From Citrus sinensis (lineage: Eukaryota > Streptophyta > Magnoliopsida > Sapindales > Rutaceae): a stretch of 64,000 nt of DNA. Where the stretch lies: contig NC_068560.1 of NCBI RefSeq assembly GCF_022201045.2, positions 35,799,001 through 35,863,000 on the forward strand, written 5' to 3'. Shown piece by piece: positions 30,524-44,206 of the stretch (positions are counted from its first letter, which is position 1; each line of letters begins with the position of its first letter). Under the pieces are notes generated by a model, which was not told the origin of the DNA, made no database searches, and saw only the letters and a list, made by a program, of their open reading frames with translations. Both the position numbers and the translations under genes were made by a program.

Positions 30524-33375
30524 AATCAGTCATGCTGCATGCACTGCGCTAGGTATATTTACCACTATATTTCATTGCAATAGTATCTTGCTTGCTAGGC
30601 TTGTTAATGTAGAAATTGAAAAATTGCAGAGTTGTAGTAGAGATAATTTTATTCAGACGCAAGTGTGGTTTATGTTTGGTAAAGAATAAAGAGACTCTGT
30701 AACGAAAATAAAAGGAAAAATAAAGCGTAGTATTCTCCTAAACTGATGTTCAGATGTGTACAGCGAAGATTGACTCAGTTATGGCAGTAAAATTTTTTTT
30801 GATTTATTCAAAAATTAATCTTCATGAATTTTCTGGGAGAGTCTCCTCGAGTAAAGGGTTCGATAGCACTGAAACTTGCAAGCTACTATAATTCATCAAT
30901 TGATTTCCTGCAGTAGTAGAGCGGAATTCTAGATCCTATCCTATATCCTAAACGCACCACTATGATCTAAATTCTAAAGTTTGAGAAAAACTTGTGTACA
31001 TCCGAAGTATGTACAACCTGCATGCAGCCAATAGAATTCATTCTTCGATATTTGGATAGAGTTGTCCTCACTTGACAGTGAGTGCAGTATCCTTAATCAT
31101 CTCAAAAGCTAACTCAAGAATTAAGAGTGAAGAGTTGCCTCAAGCTTATATTTATTTTTAGTCTATGAGAATTTTCTCCCTAACGAAAATATGTAATTTT
31201 TTTATAGTATATTGCTCATCCGGAAAACAAAGATCGCAATAATATTTTGATGATCAATTTTTAGAGAGTACGTGGGCAATTAATATAACCATACAGCAGC
31301 GGAGACGAGCTACTTTTCTTTTCGCCCTTCACGAATGCACGTACCCTTACCGTATGCAAGGCTACGTGGACACTGCACCCACTCGACTTGAGGACAATTT
31401 AGGCCAAATATTGGATCATGCCTTTCGGACGTTGAATGGAGGATCAAATAGTGTAATTTTCATTATAAAAAAGAATGAAGCAGCTTTTCAAGACCGGGCT
31501 GTTCGAATCTGTGCTGTATTATTTACTGATGGAAGGAGCATCAACAGCATTGGAGAGCTTAAGCTAACTTCGTCTTCAAGCTGTCACGTAAATGTAATAG
31601 TGGGAACTTGGGGACCACTGAGTGCTCACCAAACACAATGCTGTTGCATGGTGGTTCTCTCGTACCCGTAAGCTCTAGTAAGCAGCGGACACCTGCCCAT
31701 GCAATTAATAAATCTAGTATCTCGATCTAGATTTTCTTTCCACGTGGAGCCATCGAAATCAAATCAGCATTGAGCAGGTGTTGAATTAAAGTCTGAATGA
31801 GAAACACTCAGAAGTTCGACACGTCTCAGCTGGCCCCCTGTCGAAACACGTTCTAACTTCCTTTCATGTATGATTGCTTACTTTGAAAAGGATGCCACTT
31901 TCTAAATAAGGGCAAACCAAGTCATCATGCGTGTGTGTCGCTAACGACCTTTCACCGCATGTATATTGTTTAGCTTGTGATAGCGCACGTGACAATAATG
32001 GAGAGTGAGACTTACCAAAGAATATGACATTCTTATATATGCATATAGTAGTGAAATTTGGATAGTGCACAGTTGCACAAGAAATCAATTTATGATATAT
32101 TTGCTTCCCGATTGGCATATCTTGGACAAATGCCTTTACACGTGGTTACCGTTTGCAGCATAGAACATTAAGCTACAATATATGACCATGGGATTGCTTA
32201 TCAGATAAAGATGGATCAATTATGACCCATGGTATACATGTACAATCACTTTCAAGATACTTATCAATCCTTCTCAGAAACCACAGTTAGATGCGAGCTG
32301 TTATTCAGAAAAAAGGTAGCGGAGAAGCTAGGGTTGCTGCATTGCATTGAATCATCGCAGTACGTTCATATTTTTATTTATCGAAGATTATGAGGTGATT
32401 TTACATTCAAGGATTGCATGGTGTGTTGAAGGGAGAGAATCTGGTCAAAAGCAAATTTACGATCGAGCATCTGTCCAGATAATAATTGCTTACGGAGTCT
32501 GGAGCAGTACAATTGTTCTGGCCACAATTGATGATTATGGCTTGGGATTTGTGGGGTGACAGGTCTTGACTCTTCAATGCCCATTTTCCACCTAATAATT
32601 CAAAATAAGGGAGACGTACTTATTCACGTGGATACAGCAAATCGTGCCACATTCCTATAGGTCTGCTTTACCTCTGAGGTTAAACTATTTATCTGCAAAA
32701 TGTTATCGAAATAATGGATTCCCTCACAACAACATCGCCATTGGAACCCATTCCCGTAAATTTAATTATTTTCTAAAAATTGCTGATGATCATTAATTAA
32801 GAGTTTATGTGTGAAAGGAAAATTTATTTTGATCCTGAATCCTGACGTTTACAAAGGTAGGTTAGGTTTGTAAAAGTTTCATGAGCATGTATTGCTGTAG
32901 GAGTCATTTTCAACCTTATGGCTGTCAATTAAATTAAACTGCACACCCTGTTGTTCCTTTGGCTTTCAAAGATTCAGACTTCTGAAGGATACATTTTCAG
33001 GTGACTCATTTTTCCGTCATGATCAAAACGTTTTCTGTTGTTACGTACGGATAAATCCTGAAAAGGATGACGTGTCCGGTGACTCTTATAAAAAAATATA
33101 TTTAGATTAAAGCTTTGATAAATTCTGGATAATGCACTCTCTTTTTCTCTCGTTCTTCCCCTTTTTTGGGAATAAAAAGTTTTTTAGCTTTGGGAATTTA
33201 TGAAGTTTGTACGAATAGTCGAAACTAGCTACTTAAAACGTGTAACCAATAAGATTTCTCGATGACATTGAAGAAGCGGGTCGGGGCAGAAGGGGCCTTC
33301 TCGTGTCAGAAGGCTCTGGAAATGGACCATCGGGATTGAGAAAAGTCTCAAAATCTAGCTCGGCCATGATATTGA
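30524..33375. other. Gene-free stretch
   Basis: No gene is supported. A 105-codon ATG-initiated frame at 31354-31671 matches no family I know and has no visible domain or splice context. No tRNA, snRNA or known miRNA sequence was recognised by eye. Confidence 0.5.
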
Positions 33376-34109
33376 CAGGTTGGTGATCATAATTTAATCC
33401 GATCCGTTTAATATGTCTTATTTGTATACATCTGATATATAGATTGTTGAATTGAATTATATTGAAAATTTAAAAATTTGTAGTCGGTGGATTAGATATG
33501 AATTTATTTATGTAAATCCTTAAAAATCAGCGAATTCGTAAAATATATATATATAAAATTAATTAATTAAATAAAAAATAAAACTTATAAATGTGGCATT
33601 ACTACTTACTAATAAATAAATTAATTAAAATATTGTTACATTAATATTATACATATCTTATCTGATAATAATATATAATAAACATCATTAAATAAATTGA
33701 ATAATTAAATAAACAAATATAACTTTCTCAACAGTTAATTTTTATAATTTTAGTTAATTTTCATGTATCGATTTAAACAAATCGTTGTGTTATATTTTGA
33801 GACTTTGAATGTATTATTTTATTTTTATTTAAATCTTATTCAATTTTGAATTTGACCGGTAATAAAATTATTTTTGTATAAATTTTTTTTATTTAATTCG
33901 TTCGTAGAATGAATAGAATTAAAAAATTTTGATCCATAAAATGGTCAATTGGATATGGATTGGGTCAAATCCGTATATGATCTGCAGACATATAGATTGA
34001 ATTCGCCAATCCGTCAATTGTATTAGATTGAAAATTTATAATCTATAAAATCGTAGATCAGATATGAATTGATATTCAATCCATAAAATCCGATCTGCGA
34101 ACACCCATA
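33376..34109. mobile_element. hAT-like MITE related to the 45290 element
   Basis: It shares with the 45290-45959 element the left phrase 'aatccgatccg', interior phrases such as 'ggattagatatgaattta', 'taataaataaattaattaaa' and 'gaccggtaataaaattattt', and the right end 'aaaatccgatctgcgaacac'. No matching target duplication remains, so it is probably the older copy. Ends are set by comparison and may be off by a few bases. Confidence 0.65.
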
Positions 34110-34190
34110 TAACAAGCCTATTTTTTTTATGAGTGGAAGTGGAATTAGAAATTGTAGCTTAAACAAGGAGAAAGTGTACGATTTAGAGGA

Positions 34191-34370
34191 GATAATATAA
34201 TTAATTATTGTATGAGTGAGATATGTAATTGAATTTAATATAATTACTATTTACATATTAGTATTTTAAAAAATAAATGATATATGTGATAATATCATTT
34301 ATTTATTGTATGACTAACATGATACGTCTAATATATTCTAGATTCTTCTTTAAATAAGATATATCATAGA
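34191..34370. repeat. AT-rich dispersed repeat, uninterrupted copy
   Basis: It matches the two halves that flank the MITE at 41684-41810: 'taatttaatataattactattt'-like sequence, then 'tatgtgataatatcattta', 'ttattgtatgactaacatga' and 'attctagattcttctt'. It works as an empty-site comparison for that nested insertion. The family is unknown. A further inverted repeat pair ('taatacatatacgacat' and its inverse) follows at about 34396-34490. Confidence 0.6.
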
Positions 34371-37300
34371 GCGCCTCTATTAAACTATGCCCACTTAATA
34401 CATATACGACATACATATATGAATTAAATATGACTATTAATTATATGATGATTTTATATTTATGTCATATATGTATTAAATAAGTGCAGTACAATATAAG
34501 TACTCTAAAATTTCTCCCTAAATAACGTGGAATGTAATCACTAATGTGCTTTTATTTTTAGTTGATAAATTTTGTATGTTTTAAGTGAATTATTTATACT
34601 ATTTGTGCTTGGGTTTTGTACAGGCACAAATAGTTGCGCATCTTATATTGTGCTACTGTGTGTATGTAAAGATTTTACGATAAAAAGCTGTAAGTCGTGG
34701 GACCCATTTCTCTCTTCCAAATCTTAATAGTGTGCAACTGTGCGCACAAAGCGATTCCTCATCTATTAATTACAAATGGTTCTTGGTGCATTGAAATATA
34801 ATCGAGTTCCATGTTTGTTCGGGAGAGTTCCACGTTTGCACTAAACATGGCTCTCCGTATACAATTGACTTGGATGGGCCCACAACGAAACCAATCAGGA
34901 CCACTAATCTTGTCATCGGAGATCCTAAGAATTCTGAGCTGGATGTCACTCTTTACCACGTCGGCCCCGCCCCCAAAATTTCCTTTCACGCTCGCATATT
35001 TTTTCGTCCATCTTTTTTGTATCACTATTTTTTTCCCCCCAAAATTTACCTATCATCTACCTGGATAACTTCGAAGTCGAGCAGTTCAAATCTCCTCGTC
35101 TAATTATTATGAAATTTTATTATATTTTACTTCTTTAAAAAAAAAAAAAATTATCTAACGGTTATTAAATCTCTTATCCACCCATGTGAACGGGATTCAC
35201 ATCACATAACTCTTATTTTTAACACAAAATATTGAATCATCTCAACTGCGTAACATACTCTTATATATATATATTGGTGAATGGTTAACATATTATAATG
35301 TCAGTTTTTATTAAACAATTTATAGTAAATGCTCATTTGATTCCTATAGTTTAAACTAACTATTCTATTAGTGCTTGTATTTTCGCAAATAACCTAAAAC
35401 ACTCATGTAGATACTATTCTCGAAGCTGTTGGATCTACAGCTCAAACTAGCATTTTCTGCTTAAAACAACTTAAATTTTTAAATAAATCTGATATACAAC
35501 AGGTAAAAAGTATATGATAAGTAAGTATATCTTAATGAAAACATATGTACAATATGGACTTTTTGGTAATTTTTTGAAAATTCAAGGTACTCCAGCAAGG
35601 TTATAAGTCAAATTGTTTTAACTAAGATATAATATGTAAGCTAAACGCAATTATTTTTCAAATCAACGTCAAATTTAATGGATGAAGTTTGAAGAAAATA
35701 TTTGAAAATTTGAGTCAAAATTACGAACGTCATCTGACGTTGGTGACATTTTTTATGGTTGCTTCGTTAAGGAACGAAGATTCCAACAATACAAAATTGA
35801 TTTACAAATGTTGATGGTTGGCGACAAATGACAAATAAGTGTGGTCGCGATGAGTAATACTAATCATAGATGAAGTTTTTATTTTTAAACAAAGAATTAA
35901 TGTAAATAGCACATTACAAAATATTAAGATATTAATTTACGTTGTAAAGACCTCATTCTACACCAACAATGATACACAACTCGGTTGCCCATAGGAGCAC
36001 TATTCATACAATGCACCGAAGTTTCCTAATTTCTTTTTTTTTTACTACAAAAATATTTCTTCAAGTGAAAAAAAAAAAATTACTACAGATGGCTTTTTAT
36101 AGTTTATGATGAACAGATGAAGCGTGTCTTGATATTATGGTTGGGTCCACATCTATTACTTTATTATTACTATTATTTTTAATATTTTCGGTAGCATGGT
36201 AACTATCACATCAAGGACTCGTATTTGGTTCTTCCTTTAAACTCTTGTTTATCGGCTTATTATTACATGCGGCGCAATAATCCATAGAATGCATGATACA
36301 CGAGTTACCGTTAAATCTTGAATTTTCCCTCAATATCGGCCTAAGCCAACACCCTTTCACACATCATCATCTTTTGTATTCTTCTTTCCAATTTGAAGAG
36401 TTTAATTTGTTCTCATCTGTCCGTAATGTCTCCAGAGACCACCAGATATATGTATCCTGTGCTCCTCAATATATAACTGTGCAATTGCGTGTTTCTTGCA
36501 TCAAATATGAACCGTTTCAAACAAATCTAATTAATCAGCAAGGTGAACTTAATTAATAATTTAATATTCGAAATGCGCCCAGTTAGGAGAACTAATTAAT
36601 ATTTAGTGGTTCAAAATTCAAACTTTTGTTTTCCCGTCTGAGAAGTTATGGCAATTAGGCCAAGGTCAATTAAGAAACCGCTAGTTGTTTCTTGTGATTT
36701 ATCGATTAAGTGAATGGTCGACGACTTTTAGCCTTATGTTAGATTACCTGTCTAGACTGCAAAATAAAACGGCTGATTACAGTATCCCATTTTGTCTTCA
36801 AAATGTTTAGAAAGTTTTATCTTTTGAAGCCTTAATTTCTTCCTGATTTGATGTGTATACATACTCCTTGAATTAACGAACATTCAGGGCCAGGATCCTT
36901 CACAATCTCAAGAGCAGATTTTTGTCGTCCTTGACTACATTTCTAGTAAAATCAAGAAAACATAACGGGGTAGTTAATTTGGTGGCAAATTAGATCACGT
37001 TTGTGTGTTCCAAATTCGAACCTCTGTTCCTCAAATGTAATTATGATCCGCAAGTCATTTTCTCTGGTCCAGGACGTATTTGTTTCACTAATTTTTTTTT
37101 TTATTAGAAAAAAGCCATGAGGAGTTTTGCATGGAAACCATTAATTCGGTACCAAAAACCCTGCCAGCTGCGGCTTAAGAGAATCTACGAAACAGGGGCT
37201 GTAGATTGTTTTAGTAAACAGCTGATAACAAAAAATCAGTTGAAAAAGAAAAATATGTGTTTAAAAAGGCTTTTTTTTTTTCTTTCTAAAACTTGTCCGG

Positions 37301-37733
37301 ACCATACTAATCAGTTTAAATTCAGTATATTACTGGAATATGATGTAAATGAACAATAAGATTTTGTTGCGCGACATATTGTATCCAAGCCGTAATTTCG
37401 GGAAATCTAAGTATAGATAGTGGGGACGATCATTTAAAGATTTGGATTTTATCATATCTGCTTAAATGGAAGAAAATACTACGTGTAATATTTATGTCCT
37501 GTTGGTTGGATTTGTATGAATTTACCGTATATACATAAATAAAGGGCCAAAATTTTCGGACTCACATTTATCTTTTGTCCTTATCCTCGCTCTATATTTC
37601 CTTTCTATATAAACCAACATTCGGCTTCTCGCTTCAGTGACTCAAAACACACCAAAGCGCAAATCCTTGGCCTGCATTTTAACTTGGATTCGTAAGCTAA
37701 ATCGCCTACTGAAATAATAAGAAAGGAAGAGAT
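34371..37733. other. Gene-free stretch and CYP707A promoter
   Basis: No gene is supported. At about 34620-34752 there is a weakly palindromic block ('gcacaaatagttgcgca' against 'tgtgcaactgtgcgc') that may be a short MITE. Poly-A lies at 35137-35150. Frames at 34811-35103 lack family motifs. The last ~130 bases are the CYP707A core promoter and 5' UTR. Confidence 0.5.
37606..37613 (+). promoter_or_regulatory. TATA box of the CYP707A gene
   Basis: TATATAAA lies about 125 bases before the start codon and is followed by a 'cttctcgcttcagtgactca' region suited to transcription start. This is a textbook plant TATA and the only good one near the gene. Confidence 0.7.
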
Positions 37734-40672
<2,939 letters not shown>

Positions 40673-41628
40673 AAGAGGCAGCATGGTGCTACTATAATTC
40701 TACAGTCGAGATGCCATTATTAGTCTCCACCATTTTCTATAATTTTATTATCATTGTATTTTTGGGTAAGCAATCTGTAATTTGATTGAAGAGACTATAA
40801 CATCCCTTCCAAGCATCTAGGAATATAATATGATTTCTTTTCTGTTATATCTCTTCACACATTCTGTAATTTGTATTTTGCAATCTCTAATTAGCTAATA
40901 TATGTAGTTTATTTCAATTGGAAGTATTCTAGGGGAACAGACTGAAATTGAAACATGTCTTGTTTTTCCCTTTTTTTTTAAAGAAAAAAAAAAGCCAAGA
41001 AGAAAAAGATTTGCTCACTCAATATTAATAAAAGGAAAATGCTAAGTATAAAAAAAACGAAAGAAGGACGAGAGAATTAAGCATGTGGTGGGAGAAGAAA
41101 GAGAAAAAAAAAAAGCTGACAAGGGAGAGAGAAGAGGTAATTCTCTCATTTTTCTCTCGTTGTTCTTGATATTTAGCAGCCCTCTTAATAAAATAGACAC
41201 TTTAAAGGAACACAGAAAAATAAAAAATGTCTGCTTAGGTATGGAATGGAGATTGGATTGCTTCTACCCCACACTAATTTGAATCGGCTGATATTATGTT
41301 TTTTAAGCAATCCAATTCACCATGACGCCACGTCTCCGTCTTTGAATCGCCGCAGCGCGTGCTCCTTGCTCCCTACCACAGGCTGCAAAAGTAGCAGCCA
41401 TGTGTCATTGAGCGACAGGCCAAAAAGAAATGGTGGTGTCTCCAGGCTCCGGCTGAAGGGTACCCTCCAAAATGACAAAATCTGCTAACTGCTGCTTTTG
41501 CAACCTTCCTCCCTAATGGACCCCACTAACTAGTAAACGTGGCTAATTGAGTTTGGTTGTCAAAACTATTCAAACTTTCTATATTTTACCTTTGTTTAAA
41601 TTTTAAAATACCTCAGGTGTATTATATT

Positions 41629-41925
41629 TAATTGATGTATATATGACATATATAATTAAATTTAATATAATTACTATTTATATAAGGCTAATGTTAAGTT
41701 ACATGCATGTAACTTACAACCCTCTCACATAAATAGTAAATAGTGTGGGTCCACTCACTATTTATATGAGAGGGTTATAAGTTACATGCACGTAACTTAA
41801 GAGGATCCTTTATATAATGGTGGTTCAAAATATATACACATATGTCATGATATCATTTACTTATTGTATAACTGATATAATATCTCAAATGTATTCTAAA
41901 ATTTCTTCTTAGTGAGATATCTGCT
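41629..41925. repeat. AT-rich dispersed repeat interrupted by a MITE
   Basis: The halves 41629-41683 and 41811-41925 together correspond to the uninterrupted copy at 34191-34370. The break point falls exactly at the ends of the foldback MITE, showing the order of insertion. Confidence 0.6.
41684..41810. mobile_element. Foldback MITE, copy 2, nested in an older repeat
   Basis: It is 127 bp. The arms pair over about 45 bases: 'ttaagttacatgcatgtaac', then 'ttacaaccctctcacataaa', with their inverse. The outer ends are AAGGC...ATCCTT. TATAT flanks lie at 41679-41683 and 41811-41815. The same ends, arm start (TTAAGTTACAT) and size as the 26316 copy define a family. No coding capacity. Confidence 0.75.
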
Positions 41926-42677
41926 TATGGGTTATTGCAATGGCCAGACGCACTCCAAATGCAGCATTTTATGATTTCGTAGTAGAGTATGATTTCAATT
42001 TCATAGCTCATCGATGTTAATTTCCAAATCAGCCTGCATGTTCGGGCCGTCATTTCAGCGGCAGATGCTTCTCAAAGAGGCACAGCCTATTATCCAGTGA
42101 CATCTTTGCACATTTACGTTAGGGTAAATTTTGAATTCTCTCATGAAATTGTCTTTAAATTATTCTTTTTCTTTTAAAAACTTCGACTTACCCTAATTTT
42201 GTTCAAAAAATAAGAAAAAATTTGAGGTGGATTGACGTATTTTCTTTTGTCTTCTAACAAAAAATGAGAGTTTAATTAAGATTTTCAAAAATATGAAAGT
42301 GATTTTAAGATAATCAATTCACAAGAGTAATAATCCGTAATTATCCCTCTGTTAATTTGATGTCAAGCTCGCAGTAACTTCCACATTCAAGTGAGCTCGA
42401 GAGAAACTGTGTTTGAATAACAACAGCAGCTGCTTTATATGAATGCACTACCGCAATGTTTATATTAAACGTGTAGCTCAATCAACGCACAGAAAAAAAA
42501 GAACAAGCATTGATATTAGTGATAATAGAGAAAATGAGAACAAGTATTGGGACACTCTAGTTTTTCACTCACAAATACAGACTTATAGATGTTGTATAAT
42601 CAATGAAACTTAAGCTTAAGTTTCACACTCGCTATTGTAAACCAGAAGCAAAGTTGTGAAAACATAATCAGATTAAC

Positions 42678-44206
42678 TCAATTGTCGTTAGAGGTTGTTG
42701 ATGTGTATTTAAGAATTGCTGCATCAATTCTTTCTTTGTCTCGGGTTGGAAATGCTTCCACTAGAGCTCCATTTTTGTAGAAGTGGAAGAGAGGAACTGT
42801 CTGCATCATTTCAAGGTTATCTTATAGTCAGTGAAGGACAATCGAGTAAAAACAGAACTCAGAAATGCTTTGTAGACTACTTCAGCGTTCAGGCATATTT
42901 CTTTCAAACAATGTTGAGAAGAAAAAGAAAACTTATGAAAGCAAAGAAAAGAAATTTGTGCAATAACCACAAAAAAGTTATTGCACAAATTTCTTTTCTT
43001 TGCTTTCATAAGTTTTCTTCTCCTTCTCAACATTGTTTGAAAGAAATTTGCCTGAAAGCTAGTCTCTTTACTCCCCCCAGTTATCTTAGCAAGCTGCATT
43101 TTGTGATTAATCATCAGAATTGTGGAAAAATTTAACAAAATCTAGTGAAGGATTTCCTAGAAAAGAACCTGAATTAGCCGCAAATAAAAATTTCCGAAAG
43201 CACCCCAGTCAGTCAGTTGATCGAAATTTTAGAATCTTTACTTTTCATACTAAGTGATGTATATAACACTTGCCATCAAAATAAATTCATTGAAGGTAAG
43301 GAACAGTACGAAAGAAAAGTTTACCTTTATTTTAAGACGTTCAGCGACCTCAGATTGTTCATCATACTCATCAATCACCTGTAAGAAGACAGCATATTAG
43401 CAATTGTCTGTTCCAGAAAATATAGAAAGTTGCAATGAACTATAAAAAAACTAAAAAAGAAGGGACAAAAGCTACTGGGAACCCAAATTCTGTTGGCTAT
43501 TTGTAAGAATACTCCATACTCAGCCTAATTACCAATCGACTAGCAAATTGAATTCTGAAAGACCCTATTAAACAAAAATCAACATTTTCAGCTCAAAACC
43601 TTTGATGCCAAGGTTATCTAAGGAAATCGAATAAAAGAAAACTAAAGTTAGTACAGATGATGAAAAATTAAACACAGATATGCGTAACTTGAATACAGTT
43701 TGGACAAGTCAAGCTTATAAAGTACTCACATTATGTTTTAAGAAAATTACTGGAGCTTCCTGATCACCGGATCCCTTGCATAATTTTGAAAACCCCTGCT
43801 CTATATACTTGCAGCTTCCACAAGAGGTGCGATAAAAATCTACCACAACTAAAGACCCAGTTTCTTTGGACTTTTCCAGTATTTTGAAGAACTCCGCATC
43901 AGTCTTAAATTCTCTAACACATTCAACAGGACAAAGATCATCATCTTCATCAGATTCCCCTTGAGTTGCATCAATGAGACCTTTGACTTTTCCATGTCTC
44001 AGGTTATGGTTACTTTTTAAAGAGGCTAAACCTGTACTTTTACTTTCAAATGGAATTCTGTTTCTGGTCCTCATGCAAAAAGATTTAGCACAAGTTCTAT
44101 CACGATGCAAGCTGGTTACCATACAGGGAACTTTAGAACTGAATTTTCCATCTGCATTTCTCCCCCCAAACAGGGCGCCTTTGTAAAAAATATTCTGCTT
44201 TTGCAT
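42678..44206 (-). CDS. Thioredoxin-like 4, chloroplastic
   Basis: Three coding exons on the minus strand: 43730-44206, 43325-43378 and 42678-42800. They total 654 bp, or 217 residues, in frame. The start (MQKQNIF) is the first ATG after a stretch lacking one; the extension upstream in the same frame uses no ATG. A non-coding first exon probably lies at about 44965-45070, ending at a CGAG|GTAAGCG donor. The basic, Ser-rich N terminus suggests plastid targeting. An acidic run and CPVEC (92-96) follow, then the thioredoxin fold SLVVVDFYRTSCGSCKYIEQ with active site CGSC (129-132), and VPLFHFYKNGALVEAFPTRDKERI with the cis-Pro of VP. The usual WCGPC is replaced by SCGSC, as in the At1g07700-type proteins. 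This predicts disulfide exchange, but the client is unknown. Intron 2 (42801-43324) holds a large hairpin. Confidence 0.9.
42891..43053. repeat. Intronic hairpin with 77-bp arms
   Basis: Arms 42891-42967 and 42977-43053 are reverse complements at 74 of 77 positions, separated by a 9-base loop (CCACAAAAA-type). The structure lies wholly inside the second intron of the thioredoxin-like gene, so the pre-mRNA can fold it. Pairing is continuous, without the bulges usual in a conserved miRNA precursor, which resembles a young MIR gene or an hpRNA that could feed DCL enzymes. Apparent reading frames on both strands here mirror one another and are artefacts. Confidence 0.9.

Larger units (their letters stand above)
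40673..42677. other. Intergenic stretch, convergent 3' ends
   Basis: CYP707A (plus) and the thioredoxin-like gene (minus) converge here. The left end is the CYP707A 3' UTR. It holds the interrupted dispersed repeat and nested MITE at 41629-41925. Two short frames near 41085-41488 have no family motif. Confidence 0.55.

Noticed and set aside
31354-31671. 105-codon ATG-started frame
   Set aside because: No recognisable domain, compositional oddities, and no exon neighbours in an otherwise gene-free AT-rich stretch. Left out as a gene, though transcription data could revive it.
35060-35150. SINE tail with a B-box-like 'cagttcaaatctcc' and poly-A
   Set aside because: No A box, no start and no target duplication could be found. 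The match is too short to count.
25935-37733. LTR retrotransposon or LINE filling the 11.8 kb gap
   Set aside because: No long terminal repeats, primer-binding site, reverse transcriptase, integrase or gag-like frames were seen. The gap is small elements and unassigned sequence.
42716-43138. Two mirrored frames (139 and 110 codons) on opposite strands
   Set aside because: Both run through the inverted arms of the hairpin, so they share the same residues by symmetry. The plus frame also overlaps the real minus-strand exon.
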